64,000 nt of DNA from Anaerolineales bacterium. GTDB taxonomy: Bacteria; Chloroflexota; Anaerolineae; Anaerolineales; Villigracilaceae. This document shows, piece after piece, positions 56,821-64,000 of the stretch. Below the pieces are notes generated by a model. It had not been told where the DNA came from. It saw only the letters and a list, made by a program, of their open reading frames with translations, and made no database searches. Location of the stretch: the NCBI GenBank assembly GCA_013140605.1, contig JABFSL010000007.1, positions 1 to 64,000 on the forward strand, read 5' to 3'. Position 1 is the first letter of the stretch; every line of letters starts with the position of its first letter. The translations under genes and the position numbers were made by a program.

Positions 56821-57268
56821 AAAAAGACGGACGAGAGTTTACTCGTCCGTCGAAAGTTCACTATGTTAGGAAAGGAACGAATCAGCAACCTTCATATCGT
56901 TTGGGGAACGTCTGGTTCTACAATAAAACTTACTTGACCAGGTCAGTGCGTCTCGACCTTTCCATATTTATGTAGTTCAGGTGGTGTATTTATCGCAACC
57001 TCCTTTTAATGATCTACAATATGTTTTGGGAGAGTATCTGATTACTAAGGGCAAGTTCAAATCAGATCAGGGTCTACAATCTTTCCCTTGGTGTCAATTA
57101 GGTGGTCTTTGTGTCGCAACCTCCTTTTCGTTTTCTAGCTTCATCATACAACGAAAAAGGTTTGCTACATTAAAACTTTATGAAGATAGCATATTAAATT
57201 TGCAAACTCTTTTTTGCGGTATATGCGAATGAACAAATATTTCAAGAACATATGAACAGTACTGCGGG

Positions 57269-57748
57269 CTATTGCAAGGCTTTATCCATAAGATCGCGTA
57301 AATAAGTGACAAGCGGCTCCAATCCCGAAGCGGATAATGTGACATCATCCACCTGATAGACAACCTTTTTTCCATTTACCTGCGTTTCAATGCCATAGAT
57401 AAAACAATCAGCGCAACTGGATCGTTGAGGTTTTGTTGCTGACGAGAAATTTGAATCTGAAACGATCCCGTTTATTTTTGACAACTCATTTGCAGTGAGT
57501 TCTCCTGTGATCGTTTTATCGGCCATTTCATCCGCAACAGTATATTTCCCATCGGATGAAATTTCAATTGAACGAGCCACCCCCATGATGCCGCCAGAGT
57601 GCGTCATTTTTATCGACCATTCGGCTTCAACCGCTTTGGGCGTTGGCAAACTGGTATTGAGCGGAATGGGCGTTGAAGGTGAGAATGAGGAACAACCTGT
57701 AATGAGCACAGTCATTAGCAATGCGAATAAATAAATGGTTCGGGACAT
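57269..57748 (-). CDS. putative lipoprotein
   Basis: Start trimmed to ATG 57748: MSRTIYLFALLMTVLITGCSSFSPS, lipobox LITGC; AAGGAG upstream. Confidence 0.7.
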   Translation of the reverse strand: MSRTIYLFALLMTVLITGCSSFSPSTPIPLNTSLPTPKAVEAEWSIKMTHSGGIMGVARSIEISSDGKYTVADEMADKTITGELTANELSKINGIVSDSNFSSATKPQRSSCADCFIYGIETQVNGKKVVYQVDDVTLSASGLEPLVTYLRDLMDKALQ

Positions 57749-57862
57749 GTGAATCTCCTTTTGGTATAGCATAGCAAGGAATAGACGAGAGTGCAATATC
57801 ATTTGTTCAGCTATTTGGATAGTTCCTGAGAGAGCAATGCGGTAGAATTTGAGAGAGGTCTT

Positions 57863-59014
57863 ATGAGAAAAATAGCCGTTCTTGGAATTGGTCAAACAAA
57901 AATCGGCGAGCATTGGGAGAAGTCCCTGCGCGAGATCGGGGGCGATGCCGCCTTTGCCGCCATGCAGGACGCCGGTGTTGAAAAAGTGGATTCGCTTTTT
58001 GTGGGCAACATGCTTTCGCCATTGGTGAATGGACAGAATCAACTCGGAACATTTTTTGCGGATTGGATCGGGCTGTGGAAACAGGAAGCCGTGAAGGTCG
58101 AGGCCGCTTGCGGATCAGGAGCGGCGGCGTTTCGGGCCGCGCTGATGGCTGTTGCCTCCGGCGACGTAGAGTCAGCGCTGGTAGTGGGTGTCGAAAAGAT
58201 GACCGACAAAGCCGGTCGCGATGTCACTGCCGCACTGGCCACCGCCGCCGATGCGGATTACGAAGTGGATCAGGGTGTTTCATTTGTTGGCATTAACGCC
58301 CTGGTCATGCGAAGATATATGCACGAGTTCGGCTGGAAACATGAAGACTTCGCACCGTTCTCGATCAATGCCCACGCGAACGCCATGCATAATCCGTATG
58401 CGCGTTTGCATGAAAAAATTTCTGTTGATAAATTTGAAAGATCATCCATGGTGGCAACGCCCATCAATTTACTGGATGCATCCCCAACTGGCGATGGGGC
58501 GGCGGCGATGGTGATTGTCCCTGCTGAAAAAGTGCAACGCCATCCGCGGGTTATCGTCTCAGCCTCCGCTGCTGCAACGGATACGATTGCGGTACATTCA
58601 CGCAAAGACCCTTTATTTTTGCAGGCCGCGTATGCATCTTCACGGCGCGCTTATGACATGGCTGGCGTCACACCAAATGACATTGATGTCTTTGAATTGC
58701 ACGATGCTTTTTCCATCATGGCCGCGCTCTCACTCGAAGCCAGCGGATTTGCGGAAAGAGGTCAAGGCGTAAGACTCGCTCTCGATAACGAGATCAGCAT
58801 TCAGGGCCGTGTGCCCGTCTGCACTCGCGGCGGATTAAAAGCTCGCGGTCACCCAGTCGGCGCAACGGGGATGTATCAACTTGTGGAGGTAGTCCAGCAA
58901 TTGCGCGGCGAGTGCGGGCACACACAGGTGGATGGGGCAAAGATCGGCATGGCCCAGAATATTGGCGGCTCTGGTGCGACGATCCTGACCCATATTTTGC
59001 GCTCTGAAAACTGA
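57863..59014 (+). CDS. thiolase family (acetyl-CoA acetyltransferase-like) protein
   Basis: KVEAACGSGAAAFRAALMAVASGDVESALVVGVEKM, DVFELHDAFSIMAAL, GGLKARGHPVGATGMYQLVEVV. Confidence 0.88.
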   Translation: MRKIAVLGIGQTKIGEHWEKSLREIGGDAAFAAMQDAGVEKVDSLFVGNMLSPLVNGQNQLGTFFADWIGLWKQEAVKVEAACGSGAAAFRAALMAVASGDVESALVVGVEKMTDKAGRDVTAALATAADADYEVDQGVSFVGINALVMRRYMHEFGWKHEDFAPFSINAHANAMHNPYARLHEKISVDKFERSSMVATPINLLDASPTGDGAAAMVIVPAEKVQRHPRVIVSASAAATDTIAVHSRKDPLFLQAAYASSRRAYDMAGVTPNDIDVFELHDAFSIMAALSLEASGFAERGQGVRLALDNEISIQGRVPVCTRGGLKARGHPVGATGMYQLVEVVQQLRGECGHTQVDGAKIGMAQNIGGSGATILTHILRSEN

Positions 59015-59086
59015 GAAATCTTATTGCGCCGCACAAAATTTTGATTTATACTCACAGCCACCTTTCAATTTTGCAAGGAGGTTGTT

Positions 59087-59476
59087 ATGGTAACGGATCG
59101 ACGAAAATTGTCGCGGCGAAATCTTTCATATTACATGCGAGTGTTGGATGAGGCCACTGGCAAATTACTGGGGCACCTTTCAGATATCAGCACGGGTGGT
59201 TTTAAGTTGGATTGTTCGCGGCCCCTCGCCCTGAAAGTGGATTATCGCCTTCGTATTGATCAGACCAATGAGATCTCAAACAGAAGTTACATGTCATTTT
59301 CCGCGCGTGCCATGTGGTGTCAGGTGGATCAATTTGACCCCAATACCTATAACGTTGGTTTTCAGATCGTGGAGATGACCCCGGCAGATTATGATGTGTT
59401 CATAAAAATGTTCAATACCTATGGGACAAAAAGTTCCCCTCATCATAAAAGTAATTCGGATTATCTTTTTGGATAA
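59087..59476 (+). CDS. PilZ domain protein
   Basis: RRKLSRRNLSYYMRVLDEATGKLLGHLSDISTGGFKLDC. Confidence 0.82.
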   Translation: MVTDRRKLSRRNLSYYMRVLDEATGKLLGHLSDISTGGFKLDCSRPLALKVDYRLRIDQTNEISNRSYMSFSARAMWCQVDQFDPNTYNVGFQIVEMTPADYDVFIKMFNTYGTKSSPHHKSNSDYLFG

Positions 59477-59489
59477 TAAAAATGAAATT

Positions 59490-59520
59490 GAAAGCCCCGT
59501 GAAAAACGGGGCTTTTTTGT
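59490..59520 (+). terminator. intrinsic terminator
   Basis: AAAGCCCCGTGAAAAACGGGGCTTTTTTGT. Confidence 0.85.
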
Positions 59521-59781
59521 AGGTCATTGGGAATCGCCGTGATAAACCTTTTTTAGTACACGGATTTCACGGGAAACACGGAAAAGAGCAGATTTTAATG
59601 GTTTTTCCGTGTGGTCCGTGTTGTCCGTGTCACGGCAAATCCCAGAGAGCTTTTTTATAGGAGCATCTTTGAAAACCGTGTAAAATTACATGTGCCGCAT
59701 AATTAACTAAACCGTAATCATGATCTTTACTCGTAATTTCTCCCATATAAGTATGGTAATTTATGCAATAGGCGGTAATCC

Positions 59782-60444
59782 ATGAAAAAATTTCTACGCT
59801 GGTTGATACATACTGTTTTAAAGATACTCACAAAGATAGAAACAAAAGGCTATGAAAACCTGCCTGAAAAAGGCGGGTTTGTCATCGCTGTCAATCATCT
59901 TGGCTTTTTGGATACGCCCATGGCATTTTACGCGCTGGATAACTGGAATCTATTTATCCCTGTCGCGGAAAAATGGGAGAAGATCCCGATCCTTAAATGG
60001 CTGGGCAAACATCTCAACTTAATTTTTATTGACCGTTTCAACCCCGACCTTAAATCGATGCGCGAGATGATAAAACGCATGGATGAAGGGCAGACGTTGG
60101 TGATCGCGCCCGAAGGCACGCGCGCCCGCGATGAAAAGATGGCGCAAGGCAAACCCGGTGTCGCGTACCTGGCTTCAAAGATGAATTGGCAGATCGTGCC
60201 TGTGGCCGTCTCTGGCACCGAAGACCGCATTTTTCTTGGGAACCTCAAGCGGCTTCGTCGAACGCATATAAAACTTACAGCAGGAAAATCTTTTAAACTA
60301 CCGCCCTTCCCGAAAGAGAACCGCGAAGAGATATTGCAGGAATATACCGATGAGATCATGTGTCGAATTGCGGTGATGCTGCCTGAAAAGAATCGCGGAT
60401 ATTATGCGGAGAATCCGCGTGTAAAGGAATTATTGAGTGACTAA
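59782..60444 (+). CDS. 1-acyl-sn-glycerol-3-phosphate acyltransferase-like
   Basis: GFVIAVNHLGFLDTPM (NHxxxxD), IAPEGTRARDEKMAQGKPGVAYLA. Confidence 0.85.
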   Translation: MKKFLRWLIHTVLKILTKIETKGYENLPEKGGFVIAVNHLGFLDTPMAFYALDNWNLFIPVAEKWEKIPILKWLGKHLNLIFIDRFNPDLKSMREMIKRMDEGQTLVIAPEGTRARDEKMAQGKPGVAYLASKMNWQIVPVAVSGTEDRIFLGNLKRLRRTHIKLTAGKSFKLPPFPKENREEILQEYTDEIMCRIAVMLPEKNRGYYAENPRVKELLSD

Positions 60445-60447
60445 AAA

Positions 60448-61110
60448 ATGAAATATAAAACTTTGCGTTCCATTGTTCGTTTTGTTATGAATATCATCGC
60501 CGATGTGGAAGTGGTCGGCATGGAGAAAATTCCGCAGGGAAACCTCATGATCGCCGCCAATCATCTGGGTCGGCTGGATACGGCTGTTCTGTTGTATGCG
60601 ATTGACCGCGAAGATATCATCATGGCGGTGGCTGAAAAATATAAGGATCACCCGCTGTTTGGCGCAATTGGCCGCACAGTTGATGCCATCTGGCTTAATC
60701 GCTTCGAAGCGGATTTTTCCGCGCTGCGTGAAATTTTGACTCGAATGCAAAAGGGCGGATTGATGGTCATTGCGCCCGAAGGCACGCGCTCCAAAACCGA
60801 AGCGCTGCAGGAGGGCAAAATGGGCGTGGCGTTTCTTGCGAGCAAAAGCGGATATCCTGTTATGCCCGTCGCGCTCACTGGCACGGAAGACCGCAGTGTG
60901 ATCGAAAATCTAAAAAGATTTCGCCGTTCCAAGATCAAGGCTGTGGCGGGAGAGTTGTTTTACGTTGAAATTCCCAAGGGCAGGGGACGGGAAGAAGCCA
61001 TGCGAAAAGCAACCGATGAGATCATGTGTCAGATCGCGGCAAAACTGCCCGAAAGTTATCGCGGATTTTACAAGGATTACCCGAGGGTGCGGGAACTGAT
61101 GCAAAAGTAG
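60448..61110 (+). CDS. 1-acyl-sn-glycerol-3-phosphate acyltransferase-like, tandem paralog
   Basis: LMIAANHLGRLDTAV, VIAPEGTRSKTEALQEGKMGVAFLA. Confidence 0.85.
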   Translation: MKYKTLRSIVRFVMNIIADVEVVGMEKIPQGNLMIAANHLGRLDTAVLLYAIDREDIIMAVAEKYKDHPLFGAIGRTVDAIWLNRFEADFSALREILTRMQKGGLMVIAPEGTRSKTEALQEGKMGVAFLASKSGYPVMPVALTGTEDRSVIENLKRFRRSKIKAVAGELFYVEIPKGRGREEAMRKATDEIMCQIAAKLPESYRGFYKDYPRVRELMQK

Positions 61111-61198
61111 CGAAAAATATAAAGAAGCCGAAACACTGAGAAGTGAAGTCGGCTTCCTGCTTTATAGACTTATAACATCAATGAAATAAATGAACCTC

Positions 61199-62884
61199 TC
61201 AACCTATAAATCGATCAAACCTTTCCTGCTTTAGACAGAACTCACACCTGCGCCTCTCAGCCTCGACGATGGCCTGATCGCTGGACCAAAAGAAATTTTT
61301 CTCCCCGATGATTTTTACCAACCCGCCGCGTTCCATCATGTTGCGTGCGTTGTCATGAATGCCCGCGAACATCAGCGTTCCGCCTTGCTTATGCAAACGT
61401 TCATACAGTCGGTGAATGGATTCGAGTCCAGCCGTGTCGATCAACGACACACCGCGCATTGAAAGGATCAGCGCGTGTGTATCTCCCAGATTTGCAAATG
61501 CTTCGTTGAATTGACCAGTGGCCGCAAAGAAGAGCGGACCTGTAAGAAATGCCACGCGCACATGTTTGCATTTGCCTTCGGTTTCAATTCCCCTTTCTCT
61601 TAATCGTTTTATATCCACATCCTGCACGGTGATGTCAATGCTGGCGATCTTGTTTAGGAAGACCGCGCCCGCAAGGAATGAACCGATCAGGATGGCTTGC
61701 GTCAAGTCAAGGACAATGGTGGCGACCATTGTGATGACAAAAGCGATCATGTCTGTTTTGAAGAGGTTTCCAAACATGAACTTGATCGCCGCCCATTCAT
61801 TCATGCGGATGGCGGTCACCATCAATACACCAGCCAGCGCCGCCAGCGGAATACGCGCCATAAACGGCGCAAGCAGGAACATGGACAATAGCAATCCAAC
61901 GGCATGAATGATGCTGACCAAACGAGTCTGTCCGCCAGATTTGATGCCCACACTCGAACGCGCGATTGCGGCAGTGGCGGGGACTCCGCCAAAGAATGGA
62001 ATGATCAAATTGCCCACACCTTGCGCGATGAGTTCCTGATTTGCTTGCAGACGAACCCCTGTCATATTTGAACCGACTGCGCCGCTTAACAATGATTCGA
62101 CAGCGCCGAGTGCAGTGATGGTCATTGCGGGTGCGAGGAATTCAGGGAAACTTGACCACGGAATGCTGGCGAAGTTGAGGCGTTGTTCGAGAAACAATGT
62201 CTGGGGGATGGCTCCGATCATCGCGACTGGCCAGTTCAAAGTCCAGTTAAGAAGCGTGGCGAGGATGATTCCCAAAAGCGAAGCGGGGAAGCGCGCGTTC
62301 CATTTCGCAGGCAAAAAAAGCATGGTCGCAATGACAACGAGTCCGAGTGAAAGGGAGCGCAGGTCGGGCGTGAATCCACCGCTGAAATATCCGATCAATT
62401 TTTGCGCGGCGGTTTCGGTGGCGGCAGTTTTGATGCCGAGAAGATTATCAATTTGGCCGATAAAGATGATGAGCGCGATGCCCGATGTGAAGCCGCTGAT
62501 GACGGGCGCGGGAATGAATGCGATGAAGCGGCCAATGCGCATGATGCCGATCAGAAGCAGGAACGCGCCCGAGATCAAGCCTGCGATCCAAATGCCTTCG
62601 AGTCCGTAGCGTGAGACGAGCACGATCAACACGGCAGACATCGCGCCTGTCGGCCCGCTGATCTGATATGGCGCGCCGCCGAGCAGCCCCATGATGACAC
62701 CCGCCAGAATCGCGGTGACCAATCCCGCCGCCGCGCTTGCGCCTGATGCAACGCCAAACGCCAACGCGAGCGGAAGCGCGACTGCCGCAACGGTCAGACC
62801 TGCAAGCAAGTCCTGTTGAAATTTGGCGAGTGAATATCCTGAGAATTCATCCTGATAAAGACGTACAAGGCTTCTTCGCGGCAT
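61199..62884 (-). CDS. SulP family anion transporter with STAS domain
   Basis: 561 aa; KFQQDLLAGLTVAAVALPLALAFGVASGASAAAGL, C-terminal STAS LILSMRGVSLIDTAGLESIHRL. Confidence 0.9.
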   Translation of the reverse strand: MPRRSLVRLYQDEFSGYSLAKFQQDLLAGLTVAAVALPLALAFGVASGASAAAGLVTAILAGVIMGLLGGAPYQISGPTGAMSAVLIVLVSRYGLEGIWIAGLISGAFLLLIGIMRIGRFIAFIPAPVISGFTSGIALIIFIGQIDNLLGIKTAATETAAQKLIGYFSGGFTPDLRSLSLGLVVIATMLFLPAKWNARFPASLLGIILATLLNWTLNWPVAMIGAIPQTLFLEQRLNFASIPWSSFPEFLAPAMTITALGAVESLLSGAVGSNMTGVRLQANQELIAQGVGNLIIPFFGGVPATAAIARSSVGIKSGGQTRLVSIIHAVGLLLSMFLLAPFMARIPLAALAGVLMVTAIRMNEWAAIKFMFGNLFKTDMIAFVITMVATIVLDLTQAILIGSFLAGAVFLNKIASIDITVQDVDIKRLRERGIETEGKCKHVRVAFLTGPLFFAATGQFNEAFANLGDTHALILSMRGVSLIDTAGLESIHRLYERLHKQGGTLMFAGIHDNARNMMERGGLVKIIGEKNFFWSSDQAIVEAERRRCEFCLKQERFDRFIG

Positions 62885-62942
62885 TTTTTATTTCTCCAAA
62901 AACCTGAATTGGCGGGATTTTATCATGAAGGTTTGGTGGGAA

Positions 62943-64000
62943 TCATTCACCCATCTGATGCGACGCATTACTTTCATTATCTGATTCGCAAAACTGACAG
63001 CGGCGCCTCTCTGCCTCGACGATGGCCTGGTCGCTGGACCAAAAGAAATTTTCCTCGCCGATCATTTCCACAAGATCGTCGCGTTCCATCATGATGCGCA
63101 CATTGTCATGGACTCCTGCGAGCATCAGTGTGCCGCCCTGCTTATGCAGTTTTTCATACAGGCTGTTGATCCGTTCGAGTCCTTCGGTATCAATTAATGG
63201 CACTCCGCGCATCGAGAGGATCAGCGCGTGGGTATCTGTCAGGTTGGCAAAGGCTTCATCGAATTGGCTTGTGGCCGCAAAGAACAGCGGTCCCGTTAGA
63301 AATGCCACGTGAACATGTTTGCATTTGCCAGCCGTTGTGATCCCTTTTTGTTTGAGACGATTTATATCCACATCTTGAACATCTATTTCAATGCTTGCGA
63401 TCTTGTTTAGGAAAACCGCACCCACAAGAAAAGAGCCGATCAAAATCGCGTTTGTTAAATTTAGGAATACTGTCGCAAGCATGGCTATGGAAAAAGCGAT
63501 CATGTTCGTTTTGAAGCGTTTGCCAAACTTGCGCTTGATCGCATCCCACTCAATGGTGCGAATGGCTGTGACCATTAATACGCCAGCCAAAGCAGACAAT
63601 GGAATCTTTTTAATAAATGAAGCCAGAAATAACATGGCAAGCAATAAAATGATCGAGTGGATGATGCTGACAAGCCGAGTCTGTGCGCCTGAGCGGATGG
63701 CTACCTTGGTGCGGATCATGGCTGAGGTGGTTGGGATCCCGCCGAAGAAGGGCAGCGCCATGTTTCCCAATCCCTGCCCGATCAATTGTTGATTCACTTG
63801 CAGGCGCACGCCTGTCATGTTCGAGCCAGCCGCGCCGCATAGGAATGCTTCGATTGAGCCAAGCACGGTTAATGTCAACGCGGGGGCAATGAAGTCAGGA
63901 AGATTGTCCCAGGGAATTTCCGTCAGGCTGAGGTGCGGGGTGAGGATTAATGTGCGGGGGATGTCACTGATGATCGCGGCTGACCAGCCCAAAGTCCAGT
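62943..64000 (-). CDS. SulP family anion transporter with STAS domain, partial (5' end outside window)
   Basis: Close paralog of 61199..62884; reading frame continues to the window edge. Confidence 0.88.
   Translation of the reverse strand, partial: WTLGWSAAIISDIPRTLILTPHLSLTEIPWDNLPDFIAPALTLTVLGSIEAFLCGAAGSNMTGVRLQVNQQLIGQGLGNMALPFFGGIPTTSAMIRTKVAIRSGAQTRLVSIIHSIILLLAMLFLASFIKKIPLSALAGVLMVTAIRTIEWDAIKRKFGKRFKTNMIAFSIAMLATVFLNLTNAILIGSFLVGAVFLNKIASIEIDVQDVDINRLKQKGITTAGKCKHVHVAFLTGPLFFAATSQFDEAFANLTDTHALILSMRGVPLIDTEGLERINSLYEKLHKQGGTLMLAGVHDNVRIMMERDDLVEMIGEENFFWSSDQAIVEAERRRCQFCESDNESNASHQMGE

Noticed and set aside
56981-57232. 83-aa plus-strand ORF
   Set aside because: Poor codon pattern, no clear SD, overlaps repeats and a likely minus-strand terminator-bounded region

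Overview
64-kb window of ordinary bacterial chromosome; the gene content suggests a Chloroflexota (Anaerolineae-like) organism, which is an inference. Main contents: (1) an alternative complex III / CISM-type respiratory operon (about 5.9-12.7 kb) with a split ActB; (2) tRNA-Ser(GGA) followed by three tandem units that reuse its 3' end; (3) a 1917-aa secreted multiheme cytochrome with 81 CXXCH motifs by manual count, built from 12-heme super-repeats and 66-aa three-heme modules; (4) an accessory island (21.3-31.6 kb) with three secreted proteins that have interchangeable N-terminal repeat domains but share an LPxTGF motif fused to a sortase-like domain, with IS elements between them, including an ISAs1-type element with a 10-bp target duplication; (5) etfAB; (6) a small GIY-YIG nuclease gene tightly bracketed by two copies of a dispersed ~95-bp palindrome; (7) tRNA-Leu(CAG), gyrA, birA, LysM-M23 peptidase, rho; (8) a cytochrome bd locus (Rrf2 regulator, cydA, cydB, SQR-like flavoprotein, 42-aa ORF, fused CydDC) whose CydDC ORF contains seven heptanucleotide tandem-repeat arrays; (9) lgt, sulfotransferase, SRPBCC, aminotransferase, thiolase, PilZ, tandem acyltransferases and tandem SulP transporters. 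All product names come from reading the translations; no database search was run.
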